Shown here in pieces: positions 1 to 7,565 of a stretch of 33,522 nucleotides of DNA (positions are counted from its first letter, which is position 1; every line of letters begins with the position of its first letter). This stretch comes from Planctomycetota bacterium (GTDB taxonomy: Bacteria > Planctomycetota > Planctomycetia > Pirellulales > Pirellulaceae): assembly GCA_026692865.1 (NCBI GenBank), contig JAPLNI010000049.1, forward strand, positions 1-33,522, written 5' to 3'. The translations under genes and the position numbers were made by a program. The notes under the pieces are model-generated. The model had not been told where the DNA came from. It made no database searches and saw only the letters and a list, made by a program, of their open reading frames with translations.

Positions 1-62
1 GAGTCGAACCCACACCCCCCGCATTACAACTGCGGTGCTCTGCCAATTGAAGCTACGCTGAC
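1..62 (-). tRNA. tRNA-Thr (UGU), partial at window edge
   Basis: Read on the minus strand, the 5' acceptor strand GTCAGCG starts at 62. It is followed by T8-A9, a D-arm (GCTT/GAGC), and a five-pair anticodon stem CCGCA/TGCGG enclosing the loop GTTGTAA. U33 is present and the anticodon is UGU, which reads ACA threonine codons. The T-arm (GTGGG TTCGA) is cut by the window start, so about a dozen 3' bases are missing. The loop matches the usual bacterial tRNA-Thr(UGU) pattern. Confidence 0.9.
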
Positions 63-208
63 AATTCTAACCGAACATGAAGCCATAATAACCACCTATT
101 AGCGGGGTTTTCTTGCAACCGTGGCTTCTTTTTGACCATAATCTCTAATATCCTACCTGTGGATAAAACGTCAAGGGGTTCCTCAACCGCGCTCAGGTAA
201 CTCGCTCC

Positions 209-1342
209 ATGGAAAATACGCACGAAGACTCGCCCGTAGAAGATTGGTATGCAATTGATAATGCCGCCGAAATACCCTCGCCGGCACTTCTGATTTACCC
301 AGAAAGAATCCGCGAGAACCTGACGCGACTTATTGAACTGGTTGGAGACGTCAAAAAACTACGACCGCACGTCAAAACGCATAAGCTTCCGCAAGTGATC
401 GCAATGAAAGGCGAAGCTGGGATTTCGAAGTTCAAAGTCTCCACCATCGCGGAAGCAGAAATGACTGCCGCTGCTGGAGGCGATGATATTCTCCTGGCAT
501 ATCAACCAGTTGGCCCCAACGTCGCCCGTTTGATTCAGCTTATCAAAGCATTTCCAGAAAGTCGCTTTTCGGCGATTGTCGACAATTCGGAAAGTCTTAA
601 AAACATAGTTAGTGCGGCCAAACAAGCCGACGTTACGGTCGCTTTGTTTCTCGACCTTAATATAGGGATGAACCGAACCGGAATAATGGTTGGTCAGGAC
701 GCGATCGATCTATATCGCCAAATGGAATGCTCATCGAACATCGTTACTGCTGGCTTACATGCCTATGATGGCCACATTTATGATTCCGATTTCGATCAGT
801 TACAGCATCGAGCCGAAAGGAACTTCGCTTCAGTTCTTGAAATGCGAGCAACGCTTCGCAATCTCGGGTCAAAAGTCCCCACGATCGTAGCCTCCGGGAC
901 GCCTACGTCGCGTTTCATGGTGCGATATCCCGACGTGGAGGTAAGTGCAGGGACGCCCGTCCTGTGGGATTTTGGTCAAGCGGAGGTCTCTCCTGATCTC
1001 AGTTTTCTCAATGCGATTGTCGTGCTTGCAAGAGTCATCAGCCGGCCTACTGCGAACAGAATCTGTCTGGATGTAGGACATAAATCGGTCGCTTCCGAAA
1101 TGGCTCACCCGAGAATTCGATTCTTTGGACTCGAAAACGCCACGGCCATTTCACACAGCGAGGAGCACCTTGTACTGGAGACGCCTCGCGCTGGTGATTT
1201 TCCTGTCGGCACGGTTCTCTACGGAATTCCAAGGCACGTTTGCCCAACAGTAGCTCTCCACAATTTCGCTTGGTGCGTTGAGAAACGGATTGCCACTGAA
1301 AAATGGCCCATTGTGGCGAGAACGAGATGCATTAGCATTTGA
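209..1342 (+). CDS. D-threonine aldolase / D-serine dehydratase-like PLP enzyme
   Basis: A 377-residue fold-type III PLP enzyme (alanine racemase N-terminal barrel plus D-Ser dehydratase-like C-terminal domain), the usual length for D-threonine aldolases. The segment RPHVKTHK (residues 52-59) carries the PLP-binding lysine (probably K56). Near the C-terminus GIPRHVCPTVALH gives the H-x-C metal pair typical of D-serine dehydratase and D-threonine aldolase. The expected reaction is cleavage of D-threonine to glycine and acetaldehyde, or a related D-beta-hydroxyamino acid lyase or dehydratase step, in the cytoplasm. The exact substrate cannot be read from sequence. It stands alone between a tRNA and a long spacer. 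No clear Shine-Dalgarno precedes the ATG, but the family-like N-terminus (SPALLIYPERI) starts soon after it. Confidence 0.85.
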   Translation: MENTHEDSPVEDWYAIDNAAEIPSPALLIYPERIRENLTRLIELVGDVKKLRPHVKTHKLPQVIAMKGEAGISKFKVSTIAEAEMTAAAGGDDILLAYQPVGPNVARLIQLIKAFPESRFSAIVDNSESLKNIVSAAKQADVTVALFLDLNIGMNRTGIMVGQDAIDLYRQMECSSNIVTAGLHAYDGHIYDSDFDQLQHRAERNFASVLEMRATLRNLGSKVPTIVASGTPTSRFMVRYPDVEVSAGTPVLWDFGQAEVSPDLSFLNAIVVLARVISRPTANRICLDVGHKSVASEMAHPRIRFFGLENATAISHSEEHLVLETPRAGDFPVGTVLYGIPRHVCPTVALHNFAWCVEKRIATEKWPIVARTRCISI

Positions 1343-1711
1343 TCGAAGGTGACAACGCTCCTTAATCTTCATGAATCTTCTCGAAGCGATCATGCAAGAG
1401 TTAAATGTTTTTGACACTCTTCGCGATTCGCCGTCCTCATAACCAAAGCTTTAATCGTAATTCCTGTCATTTCGTACGCGTACTCAGCCATCGGCGGTAC
1501 TCGAATCGATTGCACGCCAGTCGAGTACGAGTACCGGCTTACGCCTGAGTGCGAGTACGAAAATGCAAGACACTGAAACTTCGAGCGGGATAATCTCTAA
1601 CGCTGCGGCTTATAAATTATCCGAGCTTGTAAGGTTCAATTGCTCGCAAGGCGAAGTTTGACTGGTTAATTCGTAGCGTTCTTAAACGAATGTGTTCACC
1701 GAGCTATACTC
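1343..1711. other. Intergenic spacer with REP-like palindrome
   Basis: There is no convincing reading frame here. The spacer holds the imperfect inverted repeat described at 1472-1560. A TATACT hexamer at 1705-1710 lies directly before the annotated glycosyltransferase ATG. If it is a -10 element, the real start of that gene would be one of the internal ATGs. Confidence 0.6.
1472..1560. repeat. Long imperfect inverted repeat (REP/palindromic element)
   Basis: The outer arms TCGTACGCGTACTCAG (1472-1487) and CTGAGTGCGAGTACGA (1545-1560) are reverse complements at 14 of 16 positions. The inner arms CGGTACTCG (1495-1503) and CGAGTACCG (1528-1536) pair perfectly. Together they could fold into one cruciform of about 89 nt rich in GAGTAC. 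It is non-coding, and no second copy was seen in this window. Whether it is a dispersed family element needs a genome-wide search. Confidence 0.7.
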
Positions 1712-2944
1712 ATGCTGCACGACACGATGCTCCGTTTTGTGCGTATGGCTGATTCGTTTTTTGACTTCGCAACACGCTTTGGATTTTCCTTGAACTCCAC
1801 AACCTACGTTGGTACAAACGCCGTTAACAAGACTGGCTCAGAAAAGATTCGAATCTGTTGGATCATTCCCACACTTGACCAAGGTGGAGCCGAGAAGCAA
1901 CTTTGCCTTCTCGCTCATGGCATTGATCGCGAAGTGTTTGAACCGCTGGTGATCACTCTGACAAGATCGGGACCGCGACTGGAAGAACTGCAAGCTGCAA
2001 ATTGCCCCGTAGTTCATATCGATAAAAGAGGCAAGTTTGACTTTGGCGCACTAGGTCGACTTGTTCAGATTATCACAAAATTTAAGCCTCATATCGTACA
2101 CACTTGGATCTTCGCTGCGAATTCATATGGTCGTTTGGCTGCAATCCGAGCGAAAGTGCCAGTAGTTTTTGGTGGAGAACGATGCGTTGATCCATGGAAG
2201 AAGACTTATCATCATTGGATTGATCGCTACCTTACAAAGCGAACAACCGGGATCATTACCAACTCGTCTGCAATAAGCGATTTCTATGTTGCTCATGGTC
2301 ATGATCGATCGAAGTTTCATGTCATTCACAATGGCATACCGGCTCGCGAGCCGTCTCCGCTTACGCGATTGGAAGCGGCGAAAAAAATGGGATTAGATCC
2401 TAGTCGACGTTGGATCGGTGCGATCGGTCGACTGTGGCAGCAGAAGAATTACAAAGACATGATTTGGGCGGCAGAGATGCTTCGCGTTCGCTACGACTCG
2501 ACGACATTCGTGATCATTGGTGAAGGCCCCGAACGACAACGACTGGAACACTATTGCGATCAAGTGCGAGCCGCACAGCAAGTGAAGTTTTTAGGTCATC
2601 GCCAAGATGCGAACCAGTTGTTGCCTCATTTCGATCTGTTTTGGAACGCGAGCCTCTACGAGGGCCAATCGAATTCGATCCTCGAAGCCATGCAGGCCGG
2701 TGTCCCCGTGATTGCGAGCAACATCGCTGGAACTCGCGATCTCATACAGCATGAAAAAACCGGTTTGCTCTTTCCAGTCGGTGACGTTGGCGAACTGATG
2801 AAAACCTCAGCTCGCTTGCTCGACGATCCCAAACTACGCTTGTCACTGCTCGAAGCCGCCAAAAAATCCATCGAAACCAACTTTAGTGTCGAAAACATGG
2901 TCACCAAGCACGAGGAACTCTACAAGTCAGCGTTGCAACGCTAA
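1712..2944 (+). CDS. GT4-family glycosyltransferase
   Basis: A 410-residue GT-B retaining glycosyltransferase. The N-terminal Rossmann domain begins at KIRICWIIPTLDQGGAEKQL (residues 45-64), with the GGAE glycine loop. The hinge carries TNSSAISDFY and VIHNGI. The nucleotide-sugar domain has IGRLWQQKNYKDMIWAA and the acidic motif YEGQSNSILEAMQAGVPVIA, in which the E-x7-E pair contacts the donor. It probably adds a sugar to a polysaccharide or lipid acceptor at the cytoplasmic face; donor and acceptor are unknown. The first ~44 residues lie outside the domain and a TATACT sits against the ATG, so translation may start at the ATG at 1745. It is a lone gene, not an obvious part of a cluster. Confidence 0.88.
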   Translation: MLHDTMLRFVRMADSFFDFATRFGFSLNSTTYVGTNAVNKTGSEKIRICWIIPTLDQGGAEKQLCLLAHGIDREVFEPLVITLTRSGPRLEELQAANCPVVHIDKRGKFDFGALGRLVQIITKFKPHIVHTWIFAANSYGRLAAIRAKVPVVFGGERCVDPWKKTYHHWIDRYLTKRTTGIITNSSAISDFYVAHGHDRSKFHVIHNGIPAREPSPLTRLEAAKKMGLDPSRRWIGAIGRLWQQKNYKDMIWAAEMLRVRYDSTTFVIIGEGPERQRLEHYCDQVRAAQQVKFLGHRQDANQLLPHFDLFWNASLYEGQSNSILEAMQAGVPVIASNIAGTRDLIQHEKTGLLFPVGDVGELMKTSARLLDDPKLRLSLLEAAKKSIETNFSVENMVTKHEELYKSALQR

Positions 2945-3276
2945 CTTGATAAAACTTCATTTTTCTTGAGCCGCCGGCACTAGCCGCGTCGTTGGACGTT
3001 CCTAGGCGAGCGGGTGGTTAGTCTTTTGAACTCGGCTATCGCCTGAGACTCAGTTTTCATCGGCCCACTGAAAGTTTCCCGTGCCATGAAACTGACCGCA
3101 GTTAACTAACCGTTGCGCAAAAAGTCGACCGATTTGCCGCTCGTTGGCAAAACTAGAATTTCCTCTTTGAAAATTCTTTGCTTTAGTCTGGAATTCCCTC
3201 CAATTAGAATACGACATCGGTGTCGGTACTGATTCACACTATCCAAATTTTAAAAATCTTCAAAAGCACCCAAATA
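2945..3276. other. Intergenic spacer
   Basis: No gene seen. The stretch 2970-3015 (CCGCCGGCACTAGCCGC followed by a GTTCCTAGGCGAGCG segment) resembles G+C-rich intergenic sequence common in Rhodopirellula-type genomes. Only a short CGGC/GCCG stem is visible, so it is not called as a repeat. The 57 bases before 3277 form an in-frame GTG-initiated extension that is judged non-coding. Confidence 0.5.
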
Positions 3277-5397
3277 ATGAGATCACTCAAAGCCGCAATA
3301 CTCTTCCTGGTAGCGGCATACTCACAATCTGTTCTTGCTGATGGTCCTGCAGATAACGTTGCCACTGCGGTCCGTCCGATTCCGCCACCGGGTATCACGG
3401 TCGAAGCAGAGGATCGTGAATCACTCCAGTCAGAATTGAAACAACTGAAGTCGAAGATTGCTGATTTGCAAAAGCAGAAGAAACGATTAGCGGTACAAAA
3501 GTACCTTCCTGATGTCGAGATTTTTTCAATCGCCGTCGAGCGTGCTCTTCAAGAGGATGGTTTCTTCGACGCAAAGGATGTTATTCGCGCTCGAGATCTC
3601 CTTAAGGAAGGCGTTCGTCGAGCCGATGCGTTAGAAAAAGAGGAAAGGCCATTCCAAGATATGAATCGAAGCCTTGCTGATGTTCGTGGCTTTCGGTCCA
3701 AGATCGATGGATCGGTGCAGCCTTACGGAGTGGTTTCGAATCTGGATGGAGTTAATCCAACAACGCAACCAAAGTTACGAGCTGACGTGTGGTGTCGTGG
3801 TCGAAGCGAGAAAGGACTTGAGCTGCAATTTCTTGCGACGCGTATGACAAGTTCCGAGCCGTTGCCAGCACCTGGAGTCATTATGATTCATCCTTTTGGT
3901 CGCTACTGCAACGCGAACAAGCTTGCAGGAGAAGTCGATACATTAGAAGCTCTCGAGCACGCTCTTCAAGAGTATTCGATCGACCCCAAGCGTGTTGCCA
4001 TACGAGGCTTCTCCATGGGTGGAGCAGCAGCTTGGCATCTCGCGGTTCACTATCCGGATAAATGGTTCGCGGCCAACCCTGGAGCAGGCTTCGCAGAGAC
4101 TCCCGAGTTCCTAAAGGTTTTTCAGTCCGAAGAAGTGAAGCCCTACCGTTTTGAAAAAGCACTTTGGCAAATGTATGACTGCCCGATCTGGGCTCGCAAT
4201 CTTCGAATGCTTCCCACGGTCGCTTACAGTGGGGCGATTGACAAGCAGAAGCAAGCAGCAGATATCATGGCTGCCGCCTGTTGGAATCTACCGGAACGGG
4301 AACGCTTTGAACTAACTCATATAGTCGCTCCAAACGTAGCCCATAAATTCGATCCTACGGCTCGCATCGAAGTCGAAAAGCGACTCGCGGCTCTCGATGC
4401 AACACGAAAACAAAACGATGCACCCGAGAAGATTACCTTCACGACGACAACGCTCAAATACAATTCAGCCCATTGGGTAACCATTCATGCTCTGGAAGAA
4501 CATTGGAAGCCAGCCACTATCAAGGCTCAGTTCAGTGCCAACAAAGATTTTATTCGCGTGACCGCCAGCAACGTGAAAGATTTTTCGATTCATTTCCCAG
4601 CCGATCAGGTCCCGTTGAATCTGAGCGATATCTACGTAGAAAAACTGAACGATGTCGATAGCTTCGAAATGTTTAAGCTGAGTATAAAAGGGAATGCTCG
4701 GGAGTACTTTTTTGCAAGCGTTCCTCTCAGGTCCGATCGATCTTGGGGAGTTCGAATTCGTCGTGATGGCGACACGTGGGAACAGGTTTCTCCCATCGAA
4801 CCGGCTTCCGATTTGCTTGTGAAAAAGCATGGCTTACAAGGTCCAATCGATGATGCTTTCATGGGTCCATTCCTTTTTGTAAAACCGAGTGCGGAAGGGC
4901 GGCATGCTGAGGTGGACCGTTGGGTTGATTCCGAATTCACGCGAGCTGTTCGTGAATGGCATCGCCAAATGCGGGGCGAGGTAACCGTCACTACATCTGA
5001 AGAACTTAAGCCCGAAGACATTGCCAAGTACAACCTGATTCTCTGGGGCGATCCAAAGAGCAATCCGACTATCGCTAAAGTCCTCGACCAGTTGCCGCTC
5101 AAATGGGAAACCGACCAACTCATGATCGGTAAGCATAAGTTTGATGCACGAAACCACGCACCGGTGATGATCTATCCGAATCCACTCAATCGGGATCGCT
5201 ATGTTGTCATCAATAGTAGTTTCACTTATCGCGAGTACGATTACCTCAACAACGCTAGACAAGTACCTAAGCTTCCCGACTGGGCCGTGATTGATCTGTC
5301 GGAGCCTCCGAATGCTCGCTGGCCCGGAAAAATTGCCGCGGCTGATTTCTTCGGAGAAGCCTGGGAAGTTAAGCCTGCCTCGTCGCTTTATGAATAA
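3277..5397 (+). CDS. Secreted alpha/beta hydrolase, prolyl-oligopeptidase-like
   Basis: About 706 residues from the ATG at 3277. This start is preferred over a GTG at 3220 because it places a clean signal peptide first (MRSLKAAILFLVAAYSQSVLA). A coiled, Lys/Glu-rich stretch follows (SELKQLKSKIADLQKQKKR). The hydrolase core holds the nucleophile elbow G-F-S-M-G with Ser246, a likely Asp322 (SGAIDKQ) and His356 (NVAHKF), which together form a plausible triad. The remaining ~340 residues are a planctomycete-type C-terminal extension of unknown role. Expected location is periplasmic or extracellular, and the substrate (peptide or ester) is unknown. It is followed by a hairpin and then mnmG. Confidence 0.8.
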   Translation: MRSLKAAILFLVAAYSQSVLADGPADNVATAVRPIPPPGITVEAEDRESLQSELKQLKSKIADLQKQKKRLAVQKYLPDVEIFSIAVERALQEDGFFDAKDVIRARDLLKEGVRRADALEKEERPFQDMNRSLADVRGFRSKIDGSVQPYGVVSNLDGVNPTTQPKLRADVWCRGRSEKGLELQFLATRMTSSEPLPAPGVIMIHPFGRYCNANKLAGEVDTLEALEHALQEYSIDPKRVAIRGFSMGGAAAWHLAVHYPDKWFAANPGAGFAETPEFLKVFQSEEVKPYRFEKALWQMYDCPIWARNLRMLPTVAYSGAIDKQKQAADIMAAACWNLPERERFELTHIVAPNVAHKFDPTARIEVEKRLAALDATRKQNDAPEKITFTTTTLKYNSAHWVTIHALEEHWKPATIKAQFSANKDFIRVTASNVKDFSIHFPADQVPLNLSDIYVEKLNDVDSFEMFKLSIKGNAREYFFASVPLRSDRSWGVRIRRDGDTWEQVSPIEPASDLLVKKHGLQGPIDDAFMGPFLFVKPSAEGRHAEVDRWVDSEFTRAVREWHRQMRGEVTVTTSEELKPEDIAKYNLILWGDPKSNPTIAKVLDQLPLKWETDQLMIGKHKFDARNHAPVMIYPNPLNRDRYVVINSSFTYREYDYLNNARQVPKLPDWAVIDLSEPPNARWPGKIAAADFFGEAWEVKPASSLYE

Positions 5398-5455
5398 ACG
5401 AGTTCAGCAGTTTGTTAGCCAAGTTTGAGTAAAGCAGTTGATCTAATTTGTCGAT

Positions 5456-5485
5456 TGGCGTAGAAAATCAAAAGAAACTACGCCA
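5456..5485. terminator. Hairpin between hydrolase gene and mnmG
   Basis: A perfect 8-bp stem, TGGCGTAG (5456-5463) with CTACGCCA (5478-5485), closes a 14-nt A-rich loop. No U-run follows, so it may be a non-canonical terminator, an mRNA-stabilising hairpin or an operator rather than a classical intrinsic terminator. Confidence 0.4.
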
Positions 5486-5538
5486 CAATTGACATCGATG
5501 AACGTAGACTTCCTTTTTCTGATGACCCCAAACTCACA

Positions 5539-7404
5539 ATGCTTCCGACGAACCAATACTCTTACGATGTGATTGTCATCGGTGCCGGGCATGCTGGTAC
5601 AGAAGCAGCAGCAGCGGCAGCACGTGTTGGCGCCAAAGTCGCACTTTTAACGACCAGCCTTGATACGGTTGGGCAAATGTCTTGCAACCCGGCCATCGGC
5701 GGAGTCGCGAAAGGGCAGATTGTTCGCGAGATCGATGCCCTGGGCGGCTTGATGGGTGAAGTCATTGACAAAACGGGGATACAGTTTCGCATGCTGAATA
5801 GCCGCAAAGGCCCAGCTATGCACTCTCCACGAGCTCAGGCTGACAAGAAAGCCTATCAATTCGAAGTGAAAAGACTCATCGAAGACGAACCCAATATCGA
5901 TTTGCGTCAGGAGTCGGTCGAGGACCTGGTTTCGGAAGATCTTGGCGGCAAGCAACGCATCACGGGCGTTCTCGTTCGCGGAGGAGCTTTCTACAAGGCA
6001 CCCACGGTCGTTCTTACGACGGGGACTTTCCTTCAGGCGATCATGCATACTGGCGAAGCGAAAACACCGGGCGGTCGCGCGGGCGAAGGGACGACATCGG
6101 GTATCAGTGGAGCTCTTGGGCGGCTTGGGTTTCGCATTGAACGTTTCAAGACAGGTACACCAGCAAGGCTAAATGGTCGAACGATCGACTATTCACAAAC
6201 GCAATTACAACCCGGTGACGAAAATCCACAGCCTTTTTCATTCCTAAACAAATCACCTTCGCAAACGCAGCTTCCATGCTGGATAACGCACACCAATGAC
6301 GCAGTTCATGAGTTGATCCGAGCGAACCTGCATCGCGCGCCGATGTACTCGGGGCAGATTAATTCAACCGGCCCTCGCTACTGCCCTTCAATCGAAGACA
6401 AAGTCGTCCGTTTTTCAGAGAAGAACGCACATCAACTTTTCTTGGAACCAGAAGGACGCAACACCCACGAAGTGTACGTCAACGGGATCTCAACCTCGCT
6501 ACCTCGCGACGTGCAAGACCTCATGTTTCGACTGATCCCTGGCTTAGAAAAAGCCCAGATCATGCGATACGGTTATGCTGTTGAATATGACTATTGCCCA
6601 CCAGATCAACTAACCCCCAGCCTTGAAACAAAAGCGGTCGGCGGATTGTATTTCGCTGGCCAAATCAATGGCACAACCGGTTACGAAGAAGCCGCCGCGC
6701 AGGGGCTTATGGCAGGTGCAAACGCAGCCTTGGCGTTGCAAAAAAAAGACCCTCTAGTCATTACTCGTGACATGGGATACATCGGAGTGCTTGTCGATGA
6801 TTTAGTAACGCGTGGTGTTGATGAACCCTATCGAATGTTTACGAGTCGTGCTGAGTATCGGCTGCTGCTTCGGCAGGACAATGCAGATCGTCGGCTGACA
6901 CCGATCGGATATGAGTGCGGGCTGGTCAAGCAATCGCGATTCGACATTTTTCGGGAGAAGCTCGCCGCGATGGCTCAAGCGACCGAACTGCTTCGCTGCG
7001 TTCGTGTTGGTGATGTCACTGGCGACAAGTACCTGCGACGCCCAGAGATCACGTGGACCGAGATGGCTCAGGAGTACCCGCAATTACAAATCGTTGCACC
7101 GGAAATCGGGACACAAGTCGAATACGACTTGAAGTACTCGGGTTACGTGTCAAGGCAGCAACTGCAAGTAGACCGCCAGCATCGAATGGCCGGCAAGCGA
7201 ATCCCGGAAAGCTTTGACTACAACCGAATCATCAGTTTGAGATTCGAGGCCAAGCAGAAGTTTACTCGAGTTCGACCGGTGAGCCTTGACCAAGCTGGTC
7301 GAATCAGCGGAATCACTCCTGCCGATATTGCACTGGTTCTCGCACATCTAGAAAACCCAAAACTGGGAAGCAATTCTAAGCAAGATCCAGCAGCAAGGCC
7401 TTGA
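5539..7404 (+). CDS. mnmG: tRNA uridine-5-carboxymethylaminomethyl modification enzyme MnmG
   Basis: A 621-residue MnmG (GidA), the FAD-dependent partner of MnmE that installs the (carboxymethyl)aminomethyl group on U34 of several tRNAs in the cytoplasm. The Rossmann motif [10 protein letters not shown] lies at residues 15-24. The family signatures [25 protein letters not shown] and [13 protein letters not shown] are all intact. The C-terminal helical domain ends near [10 protein letters not shown], as expected for MnmE binding. Length is normal for the family. There is no mnmE or rsmG neighbour. Its stop codon overlaps the possible -35 of the SRP RNA promoter. Confidence 0.98.
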   Translation: MLPTNQYSYDVIVIGAGHAGTEAAAAAARVGAKVALLTTSLDTVGQMSCNPAIGGVAKGQIVREIDALGGLMGEVIDKTGIQFRMLNSRKGPAMHSPRAQADKKAYQFEVKRLIEDEPNIDLRQESVEDLVSEDLGGKQRITGVLVRGGAFYKAPTVVLTTGTFLQAIMHTGEAKTPGGRAGEGTTSGISGALGRLGFRIERFKTGTPARLNGRTIDYSQTQLQPGDENPQPFSFLNKSPSQTQLPCWITHTNDAVHELIRANLHRAPMYSGQINSTGPRYCPSIEDKVVRFSEKNAHQLFLEPEGRNTHEVYVNGISTSLPRDVQDLMFRLIPGLEKAQIMRYGYAVEYDYCPPDQLTPSLETKAVGGLYFAGQINGTTGYEEAAAQGLMAGANAALALQKKDPLVITRDMGYIGVLVDDLVTRGVDEPYRMFTSRAEYRLLLRQDNADRRLTPIGYECGLVKQSRFDIFREKLAAMAQATELLRCVRVGDVTGDKYLRRPEITWTEMAQEYPQLQIVAPEIGTQVEYDLKYSGYVSRQQLQVDRQHRMAGKRIPESFDYNRIISLRFEAKQKFTRVRPVSLDQAGRISGITPADIALVLAHLENPKLGSNSKQDPAARP

Positions 7405-7431
7405 CTAATTCGTGGGCCACCGGAAGATACT
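7401..7431 (+). promoter_or_regulatory. Possible sigma-70-type promoter of the SRP RNA
   Basis: TTGACT (7401-7406, 5/6 to the -35 consensus, overlapping the mnmG stop) and GATACT (7426-7431, 4/6 to the -10 consensus) are 19 bp apart. This would start transcription about 15-20 nt before the folded 5' end of the SRP RNA. The spacing is slightly long, so the call is tentative. Confidence 0.3.
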
Positions 7432-7455
7432 TCATGTCGCTTAGGCGGCACAATC

Positions 7456-7560
7456 GTGTCTGGGAGCGGCTCTCGCAAAGGGGAAGCGTGAACCGGGTCA
7501 GGACTTAAGTGGAGCAGCCATAAGCGTCGTACTCTTGTGCGAGGGCCACTCCCAGACACC
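7456..7560 (+). ncRNA. ffs: Signal recognition particle RNA, 4.5S (bacterial small SRP)
   Basis: A ~105-nt hairpin RNA. The ends GTGTCTGGGAGCGGCTCTCG (from 7456) and TGCGAGGGCCACTCCCAGAC (from 7538) pair at about 20 of 22 positions. The apical part reads AACCGGGTCAGG (7491-7502), then ACTTAAGT, then GGAGCAGCC (7511-7519). This matches the conserved Ffh-binding pattern GGTCAGG...AGCAGCC of 4.5S RNA, which targets membrane proteins co-translationally together with Ffh and FtsY. The tip differs from the common GGAA tetraloop. It lies between mnmG and the convergent VWA gene, whose stop is 5 nt downstream. Confidence 0.9.
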
Positions 7561-7565
7561 TTTAC

